This document shows positions 1-7,519 of a DNA stretch of 11,705 nt, piece after piece. The translations under genes were made by a program, and so were the position numbers. The notes below the pieces were generated by a model that made no database searches, was not told where the DNA came from, and saw nothing but the letters and a program-made list of their open reading frames with translations. The stretch is from Verrucomicrobiota bacterium (GTDB lineage Bacteria > Verrucomicrobiota > Verrucomicrobiia > Chthoniobacterales > UBA10450): contig QHNB01000073.1 of NCBI GenBank assembly GCA_003217965.1, forward strand, positions 1-11,705, read 5' to 3'. The first letter of the stretch is position 1; the number at the start of each line of letters is the position of its first letter.

Positions 1-1136
1 CTATTCCGCGCACGCTGTATCTCTCGCTTGTCGGAGTAAAAGACATGTCCACCATCGAGACGCCGCCGCAGAATCGCTTGCCGGTGGAGACAGCGGTCTG
101 CGCCTACGACGAACGGATCATTCGAGATGCGATCAATCGCGAGCTCGAACGCCAGGGTCAGGTCTTCTTTCTGCACAATCGCGTCCACTCAATCGAGAAG
201 GTACGCGATCGCATCGCCGAACTCTGTCCAAATGCGCGAGTGGAATTCGGCCACGGCCAGATGGAATCGGATGAGCTCGAAACCGTGATGCACCGTTTCG
301 TGGCTGGACAAATCGATGTGCTCGTTTGCACGTCGATCATCGAGAGTGGGCTGGATATTCCCAACGCCAACACCATTATTATTGACCGCGCCGATCGGTT
401 TGGGCTTGCCGATCTCTATCAGCTGCGCGGCCGGGTCGGACGCGCTGAGCATAAAGCCTACGCATATCTGTTGCTCCCGCGCGAGATGATGACCATCGGC
501 GCAGCGCGCAAGCGCATTAACGCGATCAAGCAATACAGTTCGCTCGGCGCCGGTTTTCGCATCGCCATGCGCGATCTCGAGATTCGCGGAGCGGGCAGCA
601 TCCTTGGAACGGCCCAGAGCGGACACATCATGGCGGTCGGATTCGATCTGTACTGTCAGCTGCTCAAACAAGCCGTAGCTCAGATCAAAGGGCAGAAAAT
701 GCGCTGGCGTTTGGAAGTTGATCTACGTCTCGACTTCGTTGCGACGAACGAGGCCGAGTTCGTTCGCGCCGACTCCGATACCTGGGTTTCGGCTTTTTTG
801 CCACGAATCTACGTCAGCGACACGACTTTGCGTATTCAAGCGTACCGCCGGCTCGCCGAGGTCACTACCCAGGAACAGCTCGATCAGCTTATTAAGGAAT
901 GGCGCGATCGCTTTGGAATCTTTCCTGGCCCAGTGGAAAACCTCATCACGCTAACTCAGATTAAACTGGCAGCGGCGAAGGCGCAGATCACTCGGGTGGA
1001 GACGCGAGAGGATAAAGTGATGCTGACCCGGCGAGGCGATTTTATACTTGTCGCAGGCAAATTCCCTCGTTTAGTTGCGCCTCAGATCGAAGGGCGGCTG
1101 ACGGAAATTCTCCGGCTGCTCCGAAAATTGCCATGA
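1..1136 (+). CDS. mfd: Transcription-repair coupling factor Mfd, C-terminal part (5' end outside window)
   Basis: Mfd is a DNA translocase that removes RNA polymerase stalled at lesions and recruits UvrA. The reading frame is open from base 3 to the left edge, so the ATG at 45 is internal and about two thirds of the protein lies outside the window. The 377 visible residues begin with IPRTLYLSLVG, the end of the first RecA-like domain. They continue with the second RecA-like domain: FLHNRVHSIE (motif IV), CTSIIESGLDIPNANTIII (motif V), and QLRGRVGR at about 420-443 (motif VI, arginine finger). The translocation (TRG) module follows, with LGAGFRIAMRDLEIRGAG and the QSG..VGFDLY stretch. The last ~150 residues match the autoinhibitory domain D7 (LPRIYVSD..LRIQAYRRLA, DRFGIFPGPVENL). 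RecG shares the helicase motifs but lacks the D7 ending. The stop overlaps the surA start (ATGA), which suggests translational coupling. Confidence 0.96.
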   Translation, partial: IPRTLYLSLVGVKDMSTIETPPQNRLPVETAVCAYDERIIRDAINRELERQGQVFFLHNRVHSIEKVRDRIAELCPNARVEFGHGQMESDELETVMHRFVAGQIDVLVCTSIIESGLDIPNANTIIIDRADRFGLADLYQLRGRVGRAEHKAYAYLLLPREMMTIGAARKRINAIKQYSSLGAGFRIAMRDLEIRGAGSILGTAQSGHIMAVGFDLYCQLLKQAVAQIKGQKMRWRLEVDLRLDFVATNEAEFVRADSDTWVSAFLPRIYVSDTTLRIQAYRRLAEVTTQEQLDQLIKEWRDRFGIFPGPVENLITLTQIKLAAAKAQITRVETREDKVMLTRRGDFILVAGKFPRLVAPQIEGRLTEILRLLRKLP

Positions 1137-2116
1137 AGGCTCGATTGATTTTCATCATAATTGCGGTAACGATTTTGCCGTTTTCTCCGCTTTGCCGCGC
1201 CGCTCTTGCGGCCGAACCGGAGGTCATTAATGGGATTGCCGCCGTGGTGAATGATGATGTTATTACATTTTCTCAAGTGCGCGTCCTATCAGCGCCGAAG
1301 GAAAGACTGCTCCGCTCGCAATATCAGGGCGAGGAACTCGTTGCCAAAATCAAGGAAGCTCGCGCTGCGGCTCTCAAAGATCTGATCGACCGCCAGCTCA
1401 TCATCCAGGCATTTAAGAAAGAATCGTATCAAATTCCCGATTTTTTCCTGGACCAACGCGTGCGCCAAATCATCGATGAGAGCTTCGGCGGGGATCGAAA
1501 CACGTTTATCAAGACGCTGCAGGCACAGAACTACACTCTCGGCGAATTTAAGAAGCTTGAGACGGAAAAGATGGTCGTCCAGGCGATGCGGCAGAAAAAC
1601 GTAAGTGAGAAGCTGAAGAAAATAGTCATCTCACCGAACAAAATTCAGGATTACTACCAGAAGCATCGCGACGAATTTACAAGTAAGGAGCAAATCAAGC
1701 TCCGTCTGATCATGATCCCGGCGCGCACCGCCGATCAGAACTCACAAAAAGCGATGGCGGAGGAAATCTTGAGCAAACTGGTGAAGGGCGCGGAATTTGA
1801 GCGGATGGCGCAGATTTATTCCGAAGACAGCACACGGGACCTCGGCGGGGACTGGGGCTGGGTCGATCGCGGTACGCTCGCACCGCCGCTGGAGAAAATC
1901 GCGTTCAATTTGCCTGCTGGAAAGATCAGCAACATCATTGAACTGAGTGGCAACTACTACATTCTCAAAGTCGAAGACAAACGCGGTGGCGTGACTCGCT
2001 CATTCACTGAGGTGCGCGATGAAATCGAGAAGAAATTGCTACAGCAAGAGGCGCAGGCCGTACAGGAACGGTGGCTCGCTGATCTGCGTCAAAAAGCGTT
2101 CATCAAAACCTTTTAG
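1133..2116 (+). CDS. surA: SurA-like periplasmic chaperone / parvulin peptidyl-prolyl isomerase
   Basis: This 327-residue secreted chaperone is expected to escort unfolded outer-membrane proteins through the periplasm. Residues 1-26 form a signal peptide with a basic start, a hydrophobic core and a likely cleavage after A-L-A26. The SurA N-terminal domain follows (INGIAAVVNDDVITFSQV at 32-49, then the helical chaperone region to about 175). One PPIC (parvulin) domain spans about 186-283, with the typical F..MAQIYSED and GGDWGWVDRG motifs and a hydrophobic LPAGKIS segment. A charged C-terminal helix closes the protein. E. coli SurA is about 430 residues with two parvulin domains, so this is the shorter one-domain form, seen in many phyla. 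It starts inside the mfd stop (4-bp overlap) and probably shares its transcript. PrsA/PpiD-type foldases are the alternative, but the N-terminal motif fits SurA better. Confidence 0.88.
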   Translation: MKARLIFIIIAVTILPFSPLCRAALAAEPEVINGIAAVVNDDVITFSQVRVLSAPKERLLRSQYQGEELVAKIKEARAAALKDLIDRQLIIQAFKKESYQIPDFFLDQRVRQIIDESFGGDRNTFIKTLQAQNYTLGEFKKLETEKMVVQAMRQKNVSEKLKKIVISPNKIQDYYQKHRDEFTSKEQIKLRLIMIPARTADQNSQKAMAEEILSKLVKGAEFERMAQIYSEDSTRDLGGDWGWVDRGTLAPPLEKIAFNLPAGKISNIIELSGNYYILKVEDKRGGVTRSFTEVRDEIEKKLLQQEAQAVQERWLADLRQKAFIKTF

Positions 2117-2120
2117 ATAA

Positions 2121-2138
2121 GCCAGGCTAAATTCTGGC
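2121..2138 (+). repeat. Small hairpin just after the surA stop
   Basis: GCCAG at 2121-2125 and CTGGC at 2134-2138 form a perfect 5-bp inverted repeat with an 8-nt loop, beginning 4 bases after the surA stop. No T-run follows on the plus strand, so it is not a convincing intrinsic terminator. It may only protect the 3' end of the transcript. Confidence 0.35.
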
Positions 2139-2146
2139 AAGTACGT

Positions 2147-2206
2147 TGTAGCTACGCGCTTCGTTGTCGTGATGGTGAAGCGCCCTGACAGAGCGAGGCG
2201 GCTACA
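2147..2206 (+). repeat. REP-like imperfect inverted repeat in the surA-pdxA gap
   Basis: The 134-bp gap between surA and pdxA contains no convincing gene. It does hold a 60-bp element bounded by TGTAGC (2147-2152) and its reverse complement GCTACA (2201-2206). Inside lies CGCCCTGACAGAGCG (2181-2195), an almost perfect palindrome with one mismatched pair around a central A. Short palindromic intergenic elements of this layout are typical of dispersed REP-like repeats. Only one copy is visible here, so its dispersed nature is inferred. The remaining bases up to pdxA (2207-2250) show no clear promoter. Confidence 0.45.
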
Positions 2207-2250
2207 GCAGCCCCTGCTTGCTTCCACTGAACAGCTAACGAAACTGCCCG

Positions 2251-3117
2251 ATGCCCCTGCGCGTCGGAATCACTCTTGGCGATCCGGCCGGGATAGGGCC
2301 GGAGATCGTACGCGCCGCGATCGATTCCGGAAGATTGCCTCAGGGAGTGGAATACCAATGCATCGGCGAGTTGGCCGGCTCCATTCCAGGCAAACCTACA
2401 CCGGAGTCAGCGAGCGCGGCATTAGCTGCATTGGAGCAGGCGGCGGAACTTGTTGGGGCGGGCGAGATCAATGCCATCGTCACCGGACCCATTCATAAAG
2501 CACGGATGGCGGAAGTCGGATTTGCCTTCCCCGGTCAAACCGAATTTTTCGCGGCACGGGCGGAGATCACAAATTTCGCGATGTTACTTACGGCCGGCAG
2601 GATCACGGTTGCGCTGGTCACGACGCACATTCCTTTGCGCGAAGTTCCGCACGCGCTCACCACTCCCGAGATTGTGCGAGTCGGAAAATTATTAACCAAC
2701 TTTTTATGGTGCCGGGGAAAGCGCCGGCCACGAATTGCGGTCGCGGGATTAAATCCGCATGCAGGCGAATCGGGAAAGCTTGGAAGAGAAGAAATTGAGA
2801 CGATTAGCCCAGCAATCGAACAATTGCGAGATGCCGAGAAGGAAGGGGAATTCGACGGACCCATATCACCAGACACACTGTTCTTTCACCTTGCGCGAGG
2901 CCATTGGGATGCGGCGCTTTGCATGTACCACGATCAAGGATTAATCCCATTGAAACTGCATGGTTTCGATATTGGCGTTAATGTGACCCTGGGACTTCCC
3001 TTCCCGCGGACCAGCCCGGACCATGGAACCGCCTTTGAAATCGCCGGAAAAAATATGGCTCGGCCCGATAGCATGATTGCCGCGATCAATCTCGCTGTCG
3101 AACTCAACGGCAAATGA
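2251..3117 (+). CDS. pdxA: 4-hydroxythreonine-4-phosphate dehydrogenase PdxA (compact form)
   Basis: PdxA oxidises 4-phosphohydroxy-L-threonine with NAD in the DXP-dependent pyridoxal phosphate pathway. The product decarboxylates and is passed to PdxJ. The 288-residue protein opens with ITLGDPAGIGPE, the family N-terminal signature. It carries the three metal-binding histidines expected from E. coli PdxA: H126 in TTHIPLR, H170 in GLNPHAGESG and H227 in MYHDQG. The substrate loop LGLPFPRTSPDHGTA is also intact. E. coli PdxA has 329 residues. About 37 are missing here between the first strand pair and the ALEQAAELVGAGEINAIVTGP helix-strand, a region away from the metal site. The ATG at 2251 directly precedes the signature; no strong ribosome-binding site is visible. 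The stop overlaps the next gene by 4 bp (ATGA). Confidence 0.95.
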   Translation: MPLRVGITLGDPAGIGPEIVRAAIDSGRLPQGVEYQCIGELAGSIPGKPTPESASAALAALEQAAELVGAGEINAIVTGPIHKARMAEVGFAFPGQTEFFAARAEITNFAMLLTAGRITVALVTTHIPLREVPHALTTPEIVRVGKLLTNFLWCRGKRRPRIAVAGLNPHAGESGKLGREEIETISPAIEQLRDAEKEGEFDGPISPDTLFFHLARGHWDAALCMYHDQGLIPLKLHGFDIGVNVTLGLPFPRTSPDHGTAFEIAGKNMARPDSMIAAINLAVELNGK

Positions 3118-3920
3118 ATCTCGCACGCTACGGTACCGTTTTTACTCTAGGGCTTCAGAATACCTTCGTCTATCGCTGGAACTATTTTCTGCGCGCTCTT
3201 TTTGGTCTGATTCCGCTGGCCGGAACTGTCTTTCTCTGGCGCGCTGTCTTTAACGAGCGCGGCGGCGGTTTCGGAGGATACAACTATGGATCCATGATTT
3301 ATTACTATCTTCTGGCCATTCTGGCTTCGAACCTGGTCACGCCGACAGAGGATGAATGGCAAATCGCCTCGGATATCCGGGAGGGTCAGATCAATTCTTT
3401 CCTAACCAAGCCGCTAAACTATCTCGGCTACCGGACCAGTATCTTTCTCGCCAGCCGACTCGTTTATACGGCGGTTACCATTCTGCCAATCGCGCTCATA
3501 TTCTTCTATTTTCGTAATTACCTGCAACTGCCAGCGCATTTCGCGACGTACTTACTGGCTGCGGCTTCATTGATTATGGCCGCATTCATCCAGTTCTTTA
3601 TTACCTATTCACTGGCGATGATGGCGTTTTGGATACTGGAGATTTCAACCATCGTCTTCATCGTCTATTCGTTCGAGTATTTCCTGGGAGGGCAAATGTT
3701 TCCCGTCGATATCATGCCCCTTGGTGTGCAGGCGGTCTTGAAATGGTTGCCGTTCTATTACGAACTATTCTGTCCAATCGCCATCTTCCTCGAGCGCTTG
3801 CGTGGAGCGGAACTGGCCCAGGCTCTGGTCATTCAAACTGCCTGGTTGTTAATCACTTGGGCCGTCGCGACGCTCATGTGGAGACGCGGGCTCGGTCATT
3901 ATCAGGCGGTTGGCGGTTAA
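3114..3920 (+). CDS. ABC-2 family permease, COG4587-like (ABC2_membrane_6 type)
   Basis: This 268-residue inner-membrane protein has about six hydrophobic helices: near 28-46, 60-76, 108-130, two in 142-190, and 235-255. Between helices 2 and 3 lies the conserved cytoplasmic segment DIREGQINSFLTKPLNYLGY (88-107), typical of the family and the likely contact with an ATPase. Relatives usually occur as a pair of different permeases (COG4587 and COG3694) plus an ATPase (COG4586), forming an exporter of unknown substrate. The second permease type is present at 8759-9562, but no dedicated ATPase is encoded in the window. The gene is probably co-translated with pdxA (ATGA overlap). Its stop shares the TTAA at 3917-3920 with the convergent MFS gene. 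The family assignment is firm; the substrate is unknown. Confidence 0.85.
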   Translation: MNLARYGTVFTLGLQNTFVYRWNYFLRALFGLIPLAGTVFLWRAVFNERGGGFGGYNYGSMIYYYLLAILASNLVTPTEDEWQIASDIREGQINSFLTKPLNYLGYRTSIFLASRLVYTAVTILPIALIFFYFRNYLQLPAHFATYLLAAASLIMAAFIQFFITYSLAMMAFWILEISTIVFIVYSFEYFLGGQMFPVDIMPLGVQAVLKWLPFYYELFCPIAIFLERLRGAELAQALVIQTAWLLITWAVATLMWRRGLGHYQAVGG

Positions 3921-5113
3921 CTCGGGCGATTCGACGGAAGGAGCGCGATCAAAAGCGCCCCGGCGAAAAATAGAATTGCACTATAACTAAAGCCGATTGC
4001 GATTCCGAAGGCGGACCAGAGTGCGCCCACAACGATACTGGAAACGAAATCGCCAATCCCATTCACCGTCGCAAGGACGCCGAATGCCATACCGTGATGA
4101 CTGGTATCGACTAGTTCCGCGCAAAGTGAGTCTTCCAGCGTTTCTTCTGTTGCAATGTAGATGCCGCCGAGGACAAACACGAGCACGAGTATCCAGATGG
4201 AGGCGGGCAGGAAGATGATGAATAGCGTCATCACGCCGGCAAGCCCATAGCCGGCTGCGAGGACCTGGTTTTTAGGAAATCGGTCCGCCAGCCAACCGGC
4301 GACGAAGGAAAAGCTAGCGTAAAAAACGTTACGCAGGACGTAGAGCAAGACTCCAGCACTTGCAGCGCGAGCGAGGCCAAACGACGGCGTCAGGCGCTGG
4401 GTCGCCAATAAAATCAACATCGTGTGCGAAAAATCGCCCGCCCCGAATAATCCCACAGCAGTGAGAAATTTCCTGTAATTGTGAGGCAACAATCGCAATC
4501 GTTCGCCGAAGGAAATATGCGGGACGGGAGTCCGTTCTCGCTCGTTAACAAGAAATAGAATAACGGTAGCAGCTAGTAGTCCGGGGACGAGCGTCCAGCC
4601 GAAAAGGAGGCGAAAATTATGACCGGTCAGCTGCAAAATAAGCAGTGCGCTCAGTGGACCGATAATGGCTCCAGTCGTGTCCATAGCACGTTCAAGCCCA
4701 AATGCGCGGCCGTAGGCTTCCGGAGCGACGGCAGCGGCGAGCAACGCTTTTCGCACCGGTGTGCGGAGTCCGCGGCTGAACCAGCCAGTGGCCCGTGCCA
4801 GCAGCACGTGCCAGGCTTTATCGGCAAAGGCGAAAGATGCTGTTGCGACTGCCGTGCCGACATAACCGGCAATAGCGACTGGCTTCCGGCGGGCCAGCTT
4901 GTCCGTATAGAAGCCGGACGCCATTTTCGCGAACGAAGAAAGTCCGTCCGACACGCCTTCGATTGTTCCAAGCCATCCCGCCGAAACGCCAAGCGTCGCC
5001 AGGAACGCCGGCATCGCCGCGGTCGCGATCTCGTGCGACCAATCACTGAAAAGGGAGGCCAGCCCGATGCCGAGCACAGTCGAATTCAGCCAACGTGCGC
5101 CGCGTCGGGACAT
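3917..5113 (-). CDS. Major facilitator superfamily transporter
   Basis: This 398-residue polytopic protein has the two-half layout of a 12-helix MFS carrier. Motif-A-like loops appear in both halves: GFYTDKLARRKP at 67-78 and GWLADRFPKNQ at 273-283. The N-terminal half carries FSDWSHEIATAAMPAFLATLG (22-42), with acidic residues in helix 1. The ATEETLEDSLCAELVD segment (321-336) precedes helix 11. These features resemble uncharacterised proton-coupled efflux carriers, but the substrate cannot be read from sequence. The ATG at 5113 lies 9 bp after the rhodanese stop, so the gene is probably the last of the five-gene minus-strand operon. Its 3' end meets the ABC-2 permease tail to tail with no terminator between them. 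Confidence 0.87.
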   Translation of the reverse strand: MSRRGARWLNSTVLGIGLASLFSDWSHEIATAAMPAFLATLGVSAGWLGTIEGVSDGLSSFAKMASGFYTDKLARRKPVAIAGYVGTAVATASFAFADKAWHVLLARATGWFSRGLRTPVRKALLAAAVAPEAYGRAFGLERAMDTTGAIIGPLSALLILQLTGHNFRLLFGWTLVPGLLAATVILFLVNERERTPVPHISFGERLRLLPHNYRKFLTAVGLFGAGDFSHTMLILLATQRLTPSFGLARAASAGVLLYVLRNVFYASFSFVAGWLADRFPKNQVLAAGYGLAGVMTLFIIFLPASIWILVLVFVLGGIYIATEETLEDSLCAELVDTSHHGMAFGVLATVNGIGDFVSSIVVGALWSAFGIAIGFSYSAILFFAGALLIALLPSNRPS

Positions 5114-5122
5114 CGCGTTGAG

Positions 5123-5482
5123 TTATCGTTCGACTGGTAATCCCTCGGCCTGCCAGGCTTTAAAGCCGCCCGCCATCGACTTCACATTGGTGTAACCCAT
5201 TCTTTGCAAACTTTCGGCCGCAAGCGCAGAGCGACCCCCACCGCCACAATAGCAAATGATCGGCGTCGACGTATCGGGCGCGAGTTCTTCAATCTCGATT
5301 TCCAATGTTCCCCGACTGATCGTTTTCGCATTCGGAACATAGGCGGCCTGGCTCTCGTCAGGATCACGCACGTCAATGATCAGCGCGCCACCTTTTTCCG
5401 CTGCCTCCGCTGCCTTGCGTGGTGAAATTTCGCTGGCGTTTTTCTTCGCTGCGTTAACCATTTTCTCAAATCGAGTCGCCAT
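5123..5482 (-). CDS. Single-domain rhodanese-like protein
   Basis: This 119-residue cytoplasmic protein contains one rhodanese domain, preceded by a short lysine/alanine-rich helix (about residues 1-33). IIDVRDPDES (35-44) is the first domain signature. The active-site loop is CGGGGRS, with the persulfide-forming cysteine at C79 and the closing arginine at R84. The domain ends with AGGFKAWQAEGLPV, as in GlpE/PspE-like proteins. The catalytic cysteine suggests real sulfur-transfer activity rather than a purely structural role; donor and acceptor are unknown. The gene lies 39 bp downstream of the MacB-like permease and 9 bp upstream of the MFS gene, so co-transcription with transporters is likely. 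No signal peptide is visible. Confidence 0.92.
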   Translation of the reverse strand: MATRFEKMVNAAKKNASEISPRKAAEAAEKGGALIIDVRDPDESQAAYVPNAKTISRGTLEIEIEELAPDTSTPIICYCGGGGRSALAAESLQRMGYTNVKSMAGGFKAWQAEGLPVER

Positions 5483-5511
5483 TCGGAATACTTGGCTCGG
5501 AAAAGAGCGTC

Positions 5512-5533
5512 CGCTACGGAATTATTCGTAGCG
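5512..5533 (-). repeat. Hairpin spanning the stop codon of the MacB-like permease
   Basis: CGCTACG at 5512-5518 and CGTAGCG at 5527-5533 are a perfect 7-bp inverted repeat with an 8-nt loop that contains the permease stop codon (5522-5524). In the minus-strand transcript the stem is followed after 7 bases by TTTT. It could be a weak terminator/attenuator or an mRNA-stability hairpin between the exporter genes and the rhodanese/MFS genes. Half of the repeat is coding sequence, so chance is possible. Confidence 0.4.
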
Positions 5534-6739
5534 CAGAGCGTCAATCGGATCCAACCGCGAAGCCGTCCGCGCCGGATAGAAGCCGAAGAAAATTCCAACC
5601 GCCGCGCTAACCAGAAATGCAATAACAATCGAACTTGGCGAAATGAGAGAGGGCCAATTTTTCCAAGCCGAGAGAATCTTCGATGCCGCTACCCCAAAGA
5701 TAATGCCGAGCAACCCGCCAACAGCGCTGAGCGAGACGGCTTCGATCAAAAATTGGGTAAGGATGTCACGCCCATGCGCCCCCACCGCCATGCGAGTGCC
5801 GATCTCGCGCGTTCGTTCGGTTACGCTTACTAGCATGATATTCATGATACCGATCCCACCGACTACCAGCGAAACGCCTGCAATAGCGCCGAGTAATCCC
5901 GTCATGACTTCAGCGGTGGCCGTTGCCGCCTGCGCGATTTCCTGTTGGTTACGTGCAGTGAAGTCGTCGTCCCGGCCTGGCCGAATGTTGTGGCGCTGAC
6001 GCAGTAGGGAGATGATTTGTTGCTGCGCCGGTTCGAGATCGCTCGCGTTTGCAACCTGTACATTAACGTTGCGCAAAGTCGTTCCGCCAGCGACGCGTTT
6101 CATCGCACTGGTGTAGGGCATGATCACAACATCGTCCTGATCGAGACCCTGTGCGCTCAGGCCTTTTGGCGTAAGGACTCCCGTCACAGTGAACGGCACG
6201 TTTTTGATCCGCAGCGTCTGCCCAATCGGATCTTCATTGCCAAAAATTTGTGATGCCGTGGTTTTGCCGATCACGCAAACCTTGTTGGCACTGCGCACGT
6301 CTTGCGGTGTAAAAGGAGAACCGCTGGCCAGCGGCCATTGCCGAATGTCGAAGTAATCGGCCGATTCACCGAGAATGCGAGTAAACCAGTTTTGATTTCC
6401 CGCAGCTACCTGGACGTTTGAAGGAACTTCCTCACTCACGGCACTCACGCCCGGTACTTCACGGCGAATGGCTTCGGCATCTTCGATCTTGAGAGTGCCA
6501 GCTCCGCCCCAACCCGTTCGAATTCCACTAGAGGTGGTGCTACCGGAAAAAACCAGAATGACATTCTGACCGAGACTGGCGATTTGCGCTTCGACTTGTG
6601 CTTTGGCGCCGCTGCCGATGCCGACCATGGCGATAACTGCGCCAACTCCGATAATAATCCCAAGAGCGGTCAGCGCCGATCGGAGTTTGTTCCGGCGCAA
6701 AGCGCGAAAAGCAATTTTGAAGGTTGAGCCGAGTCGCAT
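5522..6739 (-). CDS. MacB/FtsX-type ABC transporter permease
   Basis: This 405-residue inner-membrane subunit belongs to the type VII (MacB) ABC superfamily. It has the four-helix MacB layout. Residues 1-21 form a cytoplasmic amphipathic start (TFKIAFRALRRNKLRSALT), followed by TM1 at about 22-42. A large periplasmic MacB_PCD-like domain spans about 45-275. TM2 lies near 281-307, TM3 near 330-352 and TM4 near 370-390. The conserved cytoplasmic loop VTERTREIGTRMAVGA follows TM2, and the C-terminal ARTASRLDPIDALRYE tail is canonical. MacB of E. coli fuses the ATPase to this part; here the two are separate genes. The ATG at 6739 sits one base after the ATPase stop and gives the family-typical N-terminus. 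In-frame ATGs at 6754 and 6802 would overlap the ATPase gene. With its two upstream neighbours it should couple ATP hydrolysis to periplasmic extrusion by a mechanotransmission mechanism. Confidence 0.92.
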   Translation of the reverse strand: MRLGSTFKIAFRALRRNKLRSALTALGIIIGVGAVIAMVGIGSGAKAQVEAQIASLGQNVILVFSGSTTSSGIRTGWGGAGTLKIEDAEAIRREVPGVSAVSEEVPSNVQVAAGNQNWFTRILGESADYFDIRQWPLASGSPFTPQDVRSANKVCVIGKTTASQIFGNEDPIGQTLRIKNVPFTVTGVLTPKGLSAQGLDQDDVVIMPYTSAMKRVAGGTTLRNVNVQVANASDLEPAQQQIISLLRQRHNIRPGRDDDFTARNQQEIAQAATATAEVMTGLLGAIAGVSLVVGGIGIMNIMLVSVTERTREIGTRMAVGAHGRDILTQFLIEAVSLSAVGGLLGIIFGVAASKILSAWKNWPSLISPSSIVIAFLVSAAVGIFFGFYPARTASRLDPIDALRYE

Positions 6740-6740
6740 T

Positions 6741-7514
6741 CTAATTTTCCGCATGGGCAACGTCGTCCACGCTGGCGAGTTTCCCGATTTCGTCCGATGC
6801 AATTAACCGCTGCGAAACCGCGCGATCGCTGAGCACCAACCCATCACGCATGACGACATCGCGCCGGGCAAAGGCAGCGATGTCGGGCTCGTGCGTGACC
6901 ATGATGATGGTGATGTCACGCTCGTTCAGTTCTTGGAAAATTCCCATGATTTCAACGCTGGTCCGGCTATCGAGATTTCCGGTCGGTTCATCCGCGAGCA
7001 AAACTTCGGGATCATTGATTAGGGCACGCGCAATCGCGACGCGTTGCTGCTGACCACCCGAAAGCTGACTTGGATGATGGTCTTCTCGGCCTTGGAGACC
7101 GACCGAGGCAAGCACCCGATCAGCCCGTTCGCGGAGCTGTTGACCGGTGAGGTGATGTCTTCCGTAGAGCAAAGGCAGCTCAACATTTTCACGCGCCGAA
7201 GTCCGCGGCAGGAGATTAAAGTTTTGGAAAACAAAGCCGATTTTACCGTTACGAATATCGGCGAGTTGATCCCGATTCAAATGGGAGACATCACTACGAT
7301 CAAGCAGGTAGCGTCCACTCGTCGGCCGGTCCAAACAGCCAATGATATTCATCAGCGTTGATTTGCCAGAGCCGCTTGCCCCCATCAGCGCGACGAATTC
7401 GCCACGCTGAATTTCGAGCGAAACACCACGTACGGCGTGCACCTCCATTTCGCCGGTGCGGTATGTTTTATGCACGTCGATCAATTGAACAACGGCTGCG
7501 TCGTTACCGTTCAC
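6741..7514 (-). CDS. MacB/LolD-type ABC transporter ATP-binding protein
   Basis: This 257-residue cytoplasmic ATPase has every catalytic motif: Walker A GASGSGKST (45-53), Q-loop glutamine Q97 in FVFQNFNLLP, ABC signature LSGGQQQR (151-158), Walker B VLLADEPTGNLD (171-182) with its catalytic glutamate, and H-loop H208 in MVTHEP. ADEPTGNLDS and the overall length place it in the MacB/LolD/FtsE subfamily. About 35 residues follow the last family motif (VVMRDGL), forming a slightly long C-terminal tail. The start is GTG at 7514, 5 bp after the adaptor stop; the next ATG would remove the first strand of the fold. It almost certainly pairs with the permease at 5522-6739. It belongs to a different subfamily from the ATPases that serve the two ABC-2 permeases. 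Confidence 0.94.
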   Translation of the reverse strand: MNGNDAAVVQLIDVHKTYRTGEMEVHAVRGVSLEIQRGEFVALMGASGSGKSTLMNIIGCLDRPTSGRYLLDRSDVSHLNRDQLADIRNGKIGFVFQNFNLLPRTSARENVELPLLYGRHHLTGQQLRERADRVLASVGLQGREDHHPSQLSGGQQQRVAIARALINDPEVLLADEPTGNLDSRTSVEIMGIFQELNERDITIIMVTHEPDIAAFARRDVVMRDGLVLSDRAVSQRLIASDEIGKLASVDDVAHAEN

Positions 7515-7519
7515 GCCCG

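Noticed and set aside
45..47. ATG at 45 as the start of mfd
   Set aside because: The frame continues upstream to the window edge with the conserved IPRTLYLSLVG sequence, so this Met is internal.
189..671. A 160-codon antisense frame inside mfd
   Set aside because: It is antisense to the highly conserved Mfd helicase motifs and has no recognisable features.
2169..2498. An arginine-rich 109-codon frame starting in the surA-pdxA gap
   Set aside because: Most of it overlaps pdxA in another frame and it has no recognisable domain. It is a shadow frame.
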